Shown here in pieces: positions 35,052 to 42,637 of a stretch of 64,000 nucleotides of DNA (its first letter is position 1; each line of letters starts with the position of its first letter). A program made the translations under genes and the position numbers. This DNA is from Mycolicibacterium diernhoferi. Lineage in GTDB: Bacteria > Actinomycetota > Actinomycetes > Mycobacteriales > Mycobacteriaceae. Location: contig NZ_CP080332.1 in assembly GCF_019456655.1 (NCBI RefSeq), forward strand, positions 620,001 through 684,000, given 5' to 3'. Below the pieces are notes generated by a model that did no database searches, was not told where the DNA came from, and saw only the letters and a program-made list of their open reading frames with translations.

Positions 35052-36286
35052 CCGGCCCGTTGCGCATCGCCGTCATCGCATCCAATCGCTTTCCGATCCG
35101 CCAGCCCTTCGCCGGCGGTCTGGAGTCGCATGTCTGGCACCTGACCCGCGCACTGGCAGATCGTGGACACGACGTTTCGTTGTTCGCCGGCAACGGATCC
35201 GACGTCGCACCGGGATGCCGGACGCTGGCAGTCCGGCGGCTGATGCTCTCCGATGCCGCGTCCCGCGACATCTCGATGCCGGGCGAAGCCTTCATGAACG
35301 ACCACCACGCTTACCTCAGCGTCATGCTCGAACTCGCGCGATCGGGCACCGCCGGTTTCGACGTCGTACACAACCACAGCCTGCATCACCTCCCTGTCGC
35401 GATGGCGCCGATGCTGTCGGTGCCGATGCTCACCACGGTGCACACACCTCCGACGCCCTGGCTGGAATCCGCTTTGACGGCAACGGCAGGGGAGGGCACC
35501 CGGTTGGCCGCGGTCAGCCGTCATACCGCCCGATCGTGGTCACACATCGCGCCCGACATCGAGGTGGTCCCGAACGGAATAGACACGGCACGTTGGTCTT
35601 TGGGGCCAGGAGGCGAGAACCTGATCTGGTTCGGGCGGATCACACCGGAGAAGGGGACGCACCTGGCGGTCGCTGCTGCCCGCGCTGCCGGTGTGCCACT
35701 GGTGCTGGCGGGTCCGGTATCGGATCCGGCGTACTTCGCCGAGTCCGTCGAACCGGTGCTGAGCGAACAGGTGCGCTATGCCGGGCACCTCACCCACGGC
35801 GAGCTGCTGAATCTGGTCGGTGCGTCGTCGGCCGCACTGGTCACACCGATGTGGGATGAGCCGTACGGGTTGGTGGTGGCCGAGGCGATGTCGTGCGGAA
35901 CACCGGTGATCGCGTTCGACCGCGGGGGCATACGGGAACTGCTCGCGCCACCGGGGGGTCGGCTCGTGGCGCCGGGAGATGTCGACGCCATGGCAGCGGC
36001 GATTGCCGAGGTGGGTGACCTCGACCGGCGTGCGGTCCGTCAGCACGCGGTAGACCGGTGTTCGGCCGACGCGATGTTGAACACCTACCTGGCGTTGTAC
36101 CAACAGATGATCACCGAGACCGGGGGTAGCGACGATGATCGGTTACTACGTGCACCATCACGGTTTCGGGCACCTGGCGAGGGCGATGAGCATATCCGAA
36201 CAGCTCAACCGTCCGGTCACGGTGCTGACCAGTCGGCCGGTACCCGAACCGAATCCGTTCACCTGCGTTGTCCAGCTTCCGCGTGA
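35048..36286 (+). CDS. GT4 family glycosyltransferase
   Basis: A 412-residue protein with the full GT4 (GT-B) layout: N-terminal GGLESHVWHLTRALADRGHDV acceptor loop, VVPNGIDTARW hinge, LIWFGRITPEKGTHLAV, and the sugar-nucleotide motif EPYGLVVAEAMSCGTPVIAF (E-x7-E). The family would normally end near LALYQQMITE (about residue 360). Here the frame stays open for 50 more codons and runs 152 nt into the next gene, giving a non-conserved tail. A lost stop codon or a sequencing error is possible. Confidence 0.85.
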   Translation: MTGPLRIAVIASNRFPIRQPFAGGLESHVWHLTRALADRGHDVSLFAGNGSDVAPGCRTLAVRRLMLSDAASRDISMPGEAFMNDHHAYLSVMLELARSGTAGFDVVHNHSLHHLPVAMAPMLSVPMLTTVHTPPTPWLESALTATAGEGTRLAAVSRHTARSWSHIAPDIEVVPNGIDTARWSLGPGGENLIWFGRITPEKGTHLAVAAARAAGVPLVLAGPVSDPAYFAESVEPVLSEQVRYAGHLTHGELLNLVGASSAALVTPMWDEPYGLVVAEAMSCGTPVIAFDRGGIRELLAPPGGRLVAPGDVDAMAAAIAEVGDLDRRAVRQHAVDRCSADAMLNTYLALYQQMITETGGSDDDRLLRAPSRFRAPGEGDEHIRTAQPSGHGADQSAGTRTESVHLRCPASA

Positions 36287-37139
36287 CGACGGCGCTGCCA
36301 CCGTCCGGCAACCGACCGCACACGGATCTCTGCACTGGGCACCGCATTTCGACCCGGGGTACGGCGACCGGATGGATGCCGTCGTGCAGTGGGTCAGAGA
36401 CGCGCAGCCCGAGGTGTTCGTCGTCGACGTGTCCGTCGAGGTGGCCGTGTTCGTCCGTCTGCTCGGTATACCGGTGGTGGTGACGGCGCTGCCGGGCAAC
36501 AGAATCGACGCACCGCACCGGTTGGTGCACCGGATGGCGGACCAGATCATCGCGGCGTGGCCGAGAGAGCTGCGGGTGCCGTCCTGGTTGCGGCCATACG
36601 AGAACAAGACGGCCTTCGTCGGCGGAATCAGCCGATTCGAGGGCCGGCCAAGGGCTTTTGCGGAGGGCTGCGGGACGAAGGTGGTGGTGCTCTCCGGTGC
36701 CGAAGGCATGGGCCTGCGGGAAGGCGAGCTGTGTCCGGATGCGGGCTCGTCCCCGATCACCTGGTCGTCGCTCGGCGGGACCGCCGGTGGTTGGATGGCG
36801 GACCCCTGGCCGCAACTGAGTGCGGCCGATCTGGTGGTCACCCACGCCGGTCAGAACTCCATCGCCGACGTCGCGGCGGCGGCGCGGCCGACGATCGTCA
36901 TCCCCCAGACCCGCCCCTTCGACGAGCAACGTGCGACCGCCGAGGTGCTGCGCCGCCACCATCTCGCGGCGGTGGTGCCCCACTGGCCGAGCCCGCGTGC
37001 CTGGCCTGCCTTGATGGCGCGGGCGAAGTGCCTCGACACCGCGCGGTGGAAGCTCTGGGAGGTCGAGGGGGCCGCGCGCCGTGCCGCAACCGCGATCGAG
37101 GACACGGCGAACCGGTGCCGAGGACGGTCGACACCATGA
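36135..37139 (+). CDS. MurG/GT28-like glycosyltransferase
   Basis: A 334-residue protein starting MIGYYVHHHGFGHLARAM, the glycine-rich acceptor loop (HGxGHxxRA) of MurG-like and antibiotic glycosyltransferases. The C-terminal DLVVTHAGQNSIADVAAAARPTIVIP and RPFDEQRATAEVL segments form the UDP-sugar site. GGGGG lies about 9 nt before the ATG. The gene begins inside the preceding gene (152-nt overlap) and overlaps the following one by ATGA. Substrate unknown; the sequence lacks the MurG membrane patch motifs I would expect for lipid I. Confidence 0.82.
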   Translation: MIGYYVHHHGFGHLARAMSISEQLNRPVTVLTSRPVPEPNPFTCVVQLPRDDGAATVRQPTAHGSLHWAPHFDPGYGDRMDAVVQWVRDAQPEVFVVDVSVEVAVFVRLLGIPVVVTALPGNRIDAPHRLVHRMADQIIAAWPRELRVPSWLRPYENKTAFVGGISRFEGRPRAFAEGCGTKVVVLSGAEGMGLREGELCPDAGSSPITWSSLGGTAGGWMADPWPQLSAADLVVTHAGQNSIADVAAAARPTIVIPQTRPFDEQRATAEVLRRHHLAAVVPHWPSPRAWPALMARAKCLDTARWKLWEVEGAARRAATAIEDTANRCRGRSTP

Positions 37140-38002
37140 ACACCGCCGTGATCACCACGGTCCACGGCAGGGCGGTGCATCTACGAAACCAACGCGCCGG
37201 CCTGAGCCGTGGCCGCAGTCCCATCGATCTGCACGTGGTGGTGGCGATGGACGATCCGCATGTGGCGGACGTCGACGACGGCGACCTACCGACCGTGCTG
37301 GTGGAGTGCGACACCGAGGACGGTGCGCTGCCGCTCGCACGCGCACGCAACACCGGAGCCGACGCGGCCATAGCCGACGGTGCGGAACTGCTCATCTTCC
37401 TGGATGTGGACTGCATTCCCGGCCCGGACCTGACCAACCGCTATCAGCAGACGGCCGGCGATCCCAGCCATACCGACGCCATTCTGTGCGGGCCCGTGAC
37501 CTACCTGCCGCCGCCGGGCCCGCACGGTTACCCGCTCGACCGGTTGCAGCACCTGCGCCATCCACACCCGGCCCGTCCGTGCCCGCCCGGCCACCAGGTC
37601 GTCGCCGGTACCGATTACCGGCTGTTCTGGTCGTTGTCCTTCGCTCTGACGGCCTCGACCTGGCACCGGATCGGTGGCTTCTGCGAGGCCTACCGCGGCT
37701 ACGGGGGAGAGGACACCGACTTCGCCCAGGCCGCCGCGCTGCGCGGCGTCGGACTGCGGTGGGTCGGCGGTGCCGATGCGTTCCACCAGTACCACCCGGT
37801 CTCGGACCCACCGATCGAGCATCTCGACGACATCCTGCGCAACGCGGCGGTGTTCCACCGAAGGTGGGGTTGGTGGCCGATGGAGGGCTGGCTGACGTCC
37901 TTCCATCGCCTCGGCCTGATCGGCCGGGATTCCGAGGGCAGACCCTTCCGGGCGCCGGCGCAGGGTTTGGCGGCCGCGGGGCAGGGCATCCCTGGCCCAT
38001 GA
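37136..38002 (+). CDS. GT2 family glycosyltransferase with galactosyltransferase-like C-terminal domain
   Basis: A 288-residue GT-A enzyme. The metal-binding DxD-type LLIFLDVDCIPGPDL is at about residues 84-98, and the C-terminal YRGYGGEDTDFAQAAALRGVGLRWVGGADAFHQYH is the catalytic (E/D)D-x-D/E-F segment of the galactosyltransferase-related (Glyco_transf_7C) family. It overlaps its neighbours by ATGA on both sides. Soluble. With three GT-B enzymes in the same operon it implies assembly of an oligosaccharide or multiply glycosylated metabolite. Confidence 0.82.
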   Translation: MNTAVITTVHGRAVHLRNQRAGLSRGRSPIDLHVVVAMDDPHVADVDDGDLPTVLVECDTEDGALPLARARNTGADAAIADGAELLIFLDVDCIPGPDLTNRYQQTAGDPSHTDAILCGPVTYLPPPGPHGYPLDRLQHLRHPHPARPCPPGHQVVAGTDYRLFWSLSFALTASTWHRIGGFCEAYRGYGGEDTDFAQAAALRGVGLRWVGGADAFHQYHPVSDPPIEHLDDILRNAAVFHRRWGWWPMEGWLTSFHRLGLIGRDSEGRPFRAPAQGLAAAGQGIPGP

Positions 38003-38664
38003 AAGTCTCCGAGGTTGCTGCGCTACCCATCCGCGCCGGCGCGGCGATGCGCCACGCCCGGCTGTTCCATCCCGTCGGTGTGCTGTGCTCCGGAAACATC
38101 ACCCGCACGGCAGCCGGCGGTCGAGGGCTGCCGCTGAGCGACGGCGAGATCGTCGGGCGGTTCTCCAAGGGTGCCGGAACGCCCGGGGCCCTGCCCGACT
38201 TCGCGGGCCTGGCGTGGCGGACGCACACCGGCGGTGACACCTGCCCGTGGGATGTACTGATGGTCTCGGCTGCCGCGCGGGTGGCATTACGGCCCACCAC
38301 CTCGTGGTCGTCGGCTGTCTTCTCGACGCTGATGCCGCTGGGGTATGGCGGAAACGTCTACTGGTTGCGGGCCCGGCTGAGTTCGCCGACCCAGTTCGAT
38401 GGACTGTCGGTCGACGATATGCGCGAGCACCTGCAGGCGGGGCCGGTGGTGCTCGACGTCGAGCAGGCCCAGGGGACCGGAAGCTTCGATCGGCTGGCGG
38501 TCATCGAATTCGACCGGGCTGCCGAATCAACCTGGCCTCCAGGCGATATGGCGTTCGATCCGACGCTGAACCTGGCCGACGGTGTAAGCCTGTTGCCGCA
38601 GTGGCTGACCTCGATCCGCCGACGCGCCTATCGCAGCAGCCGCGAGGGCCGCGACGCCGACTGA
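37999..38664 (+). CDS. Small protein resembling the catalase-like fold, unknown function
   Basis: A 221-residue protein, last in the glycosyltransferase operon (ATGA overlap). The ordering HPVGVLCSGNITRTAAGG, IVGRFSKGAGTPGALPDFAGLAWR and a late FDPTLNLADGVSL resembles the shortened catalase-related fold (compare the RFS-x-AG-x-G...DxxGFA segment of catalases), but the distal His-Asn and proximal Arg-Tyr set of true catalases is not evident. Databases often call relatives phosphodiesterase, which I cannot support from motifs. It might bind haem or a lipid-like substrate to be glycosylated. Confidence 0.5.
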   Translation: MKVSEVAALPIRAGAAMRHARLFHPVGVLCSGNITRTAAGGRGLPLSDGEIVGRFSKGAGTPGALPDFAGLAWRTHTGGDTCPWDVLMVSAAARVALRPTTSWSSAVFSTLMPLGYGGNVYWLRARLSSPTQFDGLSVDDMREHLQAGPVVLDVEQAQGTGSFDRLAVIEFDRAAESTWPPGDMAFDPTLNLADGVSLLPQWLTSIRRRAYRSSREGRDAD

Positions 38665-38667
38665 TCC

Positions 38668-39222
38668 TCAACCCCGTGTGATCGCGCGGGCGACGGCCTC
38701 CGCCACCTGGTGGTCATCGAGGGCGCTGTCCTGGATGAGGGCATGCGAAAGAACGGTCCGGACAACCACTTCGGCGGCCTGCAGCGGCTCGAGTGCCAGC
38801 GCAGGGTGTGCGGTGATGGTCGGGGCGACCAGGCTGGCGACCGTCTGGACGAGATTCATCCGGTGGTTGCCCACCGTCAGCCCCGCCCGCAGCAGCCAGT
38901 GCGGCTCGTGGTCGCGGACATAGGTGAAGGCCGCGTGGCTGCGCAGGTAGTGCAACGCGGCGGTGACGACGCACGGCACTACGGTGCGAGGTTCCGCGCC
39001 GAGGTCCACGGTGGCCAGGATGGCCGTGCTCATCGCGGTGATCTCCCGTTGGGCAACCGCGGACAGTAGCCCGTCCTTGTCCCCGAATTCCCGGTACGCG
39101 GTGGCGCGGGACACCCGGGCGCGCTCGGCGACCTGGCTGAGCGTCAGCGAGTCCAGACCCGACTCGGCGATCAACTGCAGGGCGGCCTCCACCAGCTGGG
39201 TCGAGGATCGGGTGCCGGCCAC
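38668..39222 (-). CDS. TetR family transcriptional regulator
   Basis: A 184-residue regulator. The helix-turn-helix LTLSQVAERARVSRATAYREFGDKDGLL is at residues 25-52; the rest is a helical ligand-binding domain. The GTG at 39222 starts 53 bp before a 26-bp palindrome in the divergent region with the carotenoid oxygenase gene, which it most likely represses along with its own gene. Its 3' end is 3 bp from the glycosyltransferase operon end. Confidence 0.85.
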   Translation of the reverse strand: MAGTRSSTQLVEAALQLIAESGLDSLTLSQVAERARVSRATAYREFGDKDGLLSAVAQREITAMSTAILATVDLGAEPRTVVPCVVTAALHYLRSHAAFTYVRDHEPHWLLRAGLTVGNHRMNLVQTVASLVAPTITAHPALALEPLQAAEVVVRTVLSHALIQDSALDDHQVAEAVARAITRG

Positions 39223-39274
39223 CGGACATTTCTACCGCAGCGACGCCGTGGCGGCTATTGACCACCTCGCCGGC

Positions 39275-39300
39275 TGAGACTAGTTTCATAATCAGTCTCA
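39275..39300. promoter_or_regulatory. TetR operator palindrome
   Basis: TGAGACT (39275-39281) and AGTCTCA (39294-39300) are perfect inverted 7-mers with a 12-nt spacer. The site covers the probable -10 region of the carotenoid oxygenase promoter (TTGACC at 39258-39263, TAGTTT at 39281-39286, 17-nt spacer), so binding of the divergently encoded TetR protein should block transcription. Confidence 0.75.
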
Positions 39301-39316
39301 GTTGTCAGGAGTGCAC

Positions 39317-40834
39317 ATGGCCGTCCCGTCCGCCGACACCGTGAAAGTGCCGGATCTGCAGCGCCTTCCGGGGCTACGGCAGTACCTCGCATCGCTGACC
39401 GGTCGCGAGCGGGCGCGGGCGCAGAGCCGCCTGAGCGGCCTCGGCGAGGCCGATCTGGCCGGCCTCGGGGTCAGTGAGCCCCAACTCGTCGAACGCGACT
39501 ACCGCGTCGAGGAGATCTCCGGCGTGATCCCGCCGGATCTGCGGGGCACGCTGTACCGCAACGGGCCCGGCCGCTGGCAGGATCACACGGGTCGTCCGTT
39601 GCACCACCTGTTCGACGGTGACGGCATGCTCTCGGCGTTCACCATCGCCGACGGTGCCGTGCACTACAAGAACAGATACGTGCGCACCAGCCACTACACC
39701 GGCAAGTCGGGCACCCGGCATCTCGGCACCCCCGCGGCCGGTGGCTGGCCGGCCAATATCGGACGGTTCATGCCGAACCTGGCCAATACCAATGTCGTTG
39801 AGCATGCCGGCCATCTGTACGCGCTATGGGAGGGTGGACCGCCGCACGAGATCGACCCGGACACCCTGGAGACCCTCGGCGTCCGGCGCTTCGGTGGCGA
39901 ACTGCGCTGGATGGGCTCCTACTCCGCGCACCCCAGCATCTGCCCGGGCACCGGCGAGATGTTCAACTTCGGCGTCGAGTTCATCCCGCGCCCGCACCTG
40001 CGCATCTACCGGACGAATGCGCGTGGCCGGCTGGGGCACTTCCGCTCGGTACCGCTGCCGTACGTGGCCATGGTGCACGACTTCGCCATCACCGAGCGCT
40101 ATCTCGTGTTCGTGGTCTCACCGATCATTCCCGACGCGGTGCCGGTGGCCCTCGGGCTGAAATCACTCGGCGATGCGCTGCAGTACCAACCGCGCCGCGG
40201 CAGCGTGTTCATCCTGGTACCCCGCGCCGGTGGAAAGGTGCGTCAGATCGAATCCGAAGCGGTGATGGTGTTCCACCTCAGTAACGCCTACGACGACGGC
40301 GAGGACACCGTGGTCGACGCGATCCGGTATGAGGACGGGCGCCTGCTGAAGCGCATCGCGCGCTTCCAGAGCAGCAGCCTCGATGACGCCCCCTCGGTCT
40401 TCGCTCGCTACCGGATCACCAAGACCGGCCGCGTCCTGGACGAGGCGCTCTGCGATGAGCCGTGCGAATTCCCGCGCCACCACGGCGGTTTCGAAGGCAG
40501 GGCGCACCGCTATTCCTACTTCAACACCCGCCGCCACCTCGGGTCGTTCTACGACTCGATCACCAAACTCGACCTGGCCGACCGCGTCGCGACCACCTAC
40601 ACCACATCCGGTGCCGGAAACAGCTTCTGCGAGCCGGTTTTCACGCCCAAGGCCGATGCGGTCAACGAGGACGACGGTTGGTTGCTCAGCGTGGAGTATC
40701 GGGCCGACAGCCATACTTCGCAGCTGGTGATCCTGGACGCCGCCGACCTGGAACGCGGGCCCGTCGCCACGGCCGGGCTCACCCATCATGTTCCCCAGGG
40801 CTTTCACGGCAATTTCGTGCCCCGCGCCATGTGA
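39317..40834 (+). CDS. Carotenoid oxygenase (carotenoid/apocarotenoid/stilbene cleavage dioxygenase family)
   Basis: A 505-residue seven-bladed propeller enzyme that splits a C=C bond with non-haem iron. The four iron His are in SYSAHPS, VHDFAITERY, VFHLSNAYDD and the C-terminal GFHGNFVPR. The N-terminal GTLYRNGPGRW segment and HLFDGDGML are also diagnostic. The start at 39317 has AGGA 6 nt upstream. The divergent TetR and operator suggest induction by a substrate, which may be a carotenoid, retinoid or lignin-derived stilbene. Confidence 0.9.
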   Translation: MAVPSADTVKVPDLQRLPGLRQYLASLTGRERARAQSRLSGLGEADLAGLGVSEPQLVERDYRVEEISGVIPPDLRGTLYRNGPGRWQDHTGRPLHHLFDGDGMLSAFTIADGAVHYKNRYVRTSHYTGKSGTRHLGTPAAGGWPANIGRFMPNLANTNVVEHAGHLYALWEGGPPHEIDPDTLETLGVRRFGGELRWMGSYSAHPSICPGTGEMFNFGVEFIPRPHLRIYRTNARGRLGHFRSVPLPYVAMVHDFAITERYLVFVVSPIIPDAVPVALGLKSLGDALQYQPRRGSVFILVPRAGGKVRQIESEAVMVFHLSNAYDDGEDTVVDAIRYEDGRLLKRIARFQSSSLDDAPSVFARYRITKTGRVLDEALCDEPCEFPRHHGGFEGRAHRYSYFNTRRHLGSFYDSITKLDLADRVATTYTTSGAGNSFCEPVFTPKADAVNEDDGWLLSVEYRADSHTSQLVILDAADLERGPVATAGLTHHVPQGFHGNFVPRAM

Positions 40835-40848
40835 GGCGGAGTGGGTTT

Positions 40849-41460
40849 TCACCGGGTGTCGGGGAGGGTGGCTCCGGTCGCGAGCCGGGCGTACTCGCGC
40901 ATCAGGTGTAGCGCGGTCGCGCGATCGAGCCCGGGATCGCGGGCCACGATGCGGTAACCCAGGTAATCCTCCATCGCCATCAATGTCATCGCGATGTCGC
41001 GGGCGGGGGAGTTGAGTTGGAAGGCGCCGGTGTCGGAACCCGCCGTGAGGAGGTCGGTGTAAAGACCGACCTGTCGGTGATAGATCGCCTGGACGTCCCG
41101 GCGCTGATCGAGTTCGAAACCCGCCGCGAGCACCGCACGCCAGATCGCGCGCCATTCGGCATCCTCGGGACCGGAGGGAAGCCCGGCAGCGATGGTCAAC
41201 GCCAACCGGGCCGCGGGAGTCTCGGTCCGATTGCCGATTTGCAGGCGCTCGTCGTAGAACCGGACGTCGGAGCGCATCGCGAGTTCGGACAGCAGATCTG
41301 TCATGTCCTTGAAGTAGTACCGCAGCGCATTGGTGGTCAGGCCCAGCTCTGCGGCCACGTCGGTGAGCTTGAGTGATGCCAGGTCGTGGCGCTCGATCAC
41401 GGCGATCGCGGCGTCGAGGATCTCGTTTCGCCGTTCCTGCTGCCGGTTGGGTCGGGCCAT
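40849..41460 (-). CDS. TetR family transcriptional regulator
   Basis: A 203-residue regulator with helix-turn-helix LKLTDVAAELGLTTNALRYYFKDMTDLL at residues 27-54. Lying divergent to the P1 peptidase-permease operon, it most likely controls it through the TTTTCC/GGAAAA palindrome (41543-41559). GAGGAG lies 9 nt before the ATG. The ligand may be a peptide or amino-acid derivative taken up by the permease; this is inference. Confidence 0.85.
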   Translation of the reverse strand: MARPNRQQERRNEILDAAIAVIERHDLASLKLTDVAAELGLTTNALRYYFKDMTDLLSELAMRSDVRFYDERLQIGNRTETPAARLALTIAAGLPSGPEDAEWRAIWRAVLAAGFELDQRRDVQAIYHRQVGLYTDLLTAGSDTGAFQLNSPARDIAMTLMAMEDYLGYRIVARDPGLDRATALHLMREYARLATGATLPDTR

Positions 41461-41542
41461 CGACGCGCTGCTCCTCGGTGAAAGTCGGTCGGATCTATTC
41501 TGCCGCTCCTGTTGCGCATCGGCGCCACCGGGCGCATAGTTC

Positions 41543-41559
41543 TTTTCCAATTAGGAAAA
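41543..41559. promoter_or_regulatory. Inverted repeat operator (TTTTCC-N5-GGAAAA)
   Basis: A perfect 6-bp inverted repeat with 5-nt spacer stands 22 bp upstream of the P1 peptidase ATG and 82 bp upstream of the TetR gene. Its A+T-rich make-up stands out against the region. It is the best candidate site for the TetR protein encoded at 40849-41460. Confidence 0.6.
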
Positions 41560-41581
41560 AAACCCGGCCGAGGAGAAACCA

Positions 41582-42637
41582 ATGCGTGCCAGAGACCTGG
41601 GCGTGACCATCGGGGAACACCCCACCGGGCCACACAACGCCATCACCGACGTACCGGGCGTGCGCGTCGGGCACACCACGTTGCAGGGCGACGGCATCAA
41701 TACCGGCGTGACCGTCGTCGTCCCGCACGACGACATCTGGACCGAACCGGTCTTCGCCGGGGCGCACGTCCTCAACGGCAGCGGCGAACTGACCGGACTG
41801 GAGTGGATTCGTGAATCCGGCGAGCTCACCACCGCCATCGGGCTGACCAACACACACAGCGTCGGGGTGGTGCGCGACGGCTTGGTTGCCGAGCAGGTCC
41901 GCGTCCGGGGCGACGGGGCGTACTGGTCGCTGCCCGTGGTCGGTGAGACGTATGACGGGTTCCTCAACGACATCAACGGATTTCACGTTCGGCCCGAGCA
42001 CGTCCGGTCTGCCCTGGCAGCTGCCGCCGCCGGACCGGTCGCCGAGGGCAACGTCGGTGGCGGCACCGGGATGATCTGCCACCAGTTCAAAGGCGGGATC
42101 GGCACGGCATCGCGGGTGAACGGCCATACCGTCGGTGTGCTGGTGCAGGCCAACCACGGCCGGCGCGATCGGCTCCGGATCAACGGGGTGCCGGTCACCC
42201 AGCCGGAGGTTCCGCTGCCGGCTCATCCGCCGGGCTACCTGCCGGGCTCCGGATCGATCATCGTCATCGTCGCCACCGACGCACCGCTGCTCCCGCACCA
42301 GTGCAGGCGACTGGCGCAGCGCTCGGCGCTGGCCGTCGGTCGGCTCGGCGGCGCCGGTGAGCAGTACAGCGGCGACCTGATGTTCGCCTTCTCCACCGGC
42401 AACCGCGGAATCCCGCCGTACGGGGGCGAGGACACCGCCAGGGCTGCATCGGAAATCCCCTTGCGCATGGTGGGTCCACAGCTGATGGACCTGCTGTTCG
42501 ACCTGACCATCGAGGCCACCGAAGAAGCCATCGTCAACGCCATGGTGAGCGCCGAGACCGTGACCGGCTACCGGGGCTTCACCGCGCACGCCATCGACCA
42601 CGACCTACTCGCCTCGGCATTAGGAGAGAACGCATGA
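41582..42637 (+). CDS. P1 (S58) family aminopeptidase, DmpA-like
   Basis: A 351-residue N-terminal-nucleophile peptidase precursor. The family is self-cleaved before a Ser in a G-S-I-I-V context; here PGSGSIIVIVATDAPL places it at Ser225 and would give alpha (1-224) and beta chains. ITDVPGVRVGHTT and NVGGGTGMICHQFKGGIGTASR are strongly conserved family segments. Members remove D- or beta-amino acids from peptides. GAGGAG precedes the ATG. The gene overlaps the permease gene by ATGA, so the pair likely handles uptake and cleavage of an unusual peptide or amide. Confidence 0.88.
   Translation: MRARDLGVTIGEHPTGPHNAITDVPGVRVGHTTLQGDGINTGVTVVVPHDDIWTEPVFAGAHVLNGSGELTGLEWIRESGELTTAIGLTNTHSVGVVRDGLVAEQVRVRGDGAYWSLPVVGETYDGFLNDINGFHVRPEHVRSALAAAAAGPVAEGNVGGGTGMICHQFKGGIGTASRVNGHTVGVLVQANHGRRDRLRINGVPVTQPEVPLPAHPPGYLPGSGSIIVIVATDAPLLPHQCRRLAQRSALAVGRLGGAGEQYSGDLMFAFSTGNRGIPPYGGEDTARAASEIPLRMVGPQLMDLLFDLTIEATEEAIVNAMVSAETVTGYRGFTAHAIDHDLLASALGENA

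Noticed and set aside
41495..42601. Antisense frame of 368 codons across the P1 peptidase gene
   Set aside because: The peptidase has full family motifs and coupling to the permease; the antisense product has only G+C-biased residues.
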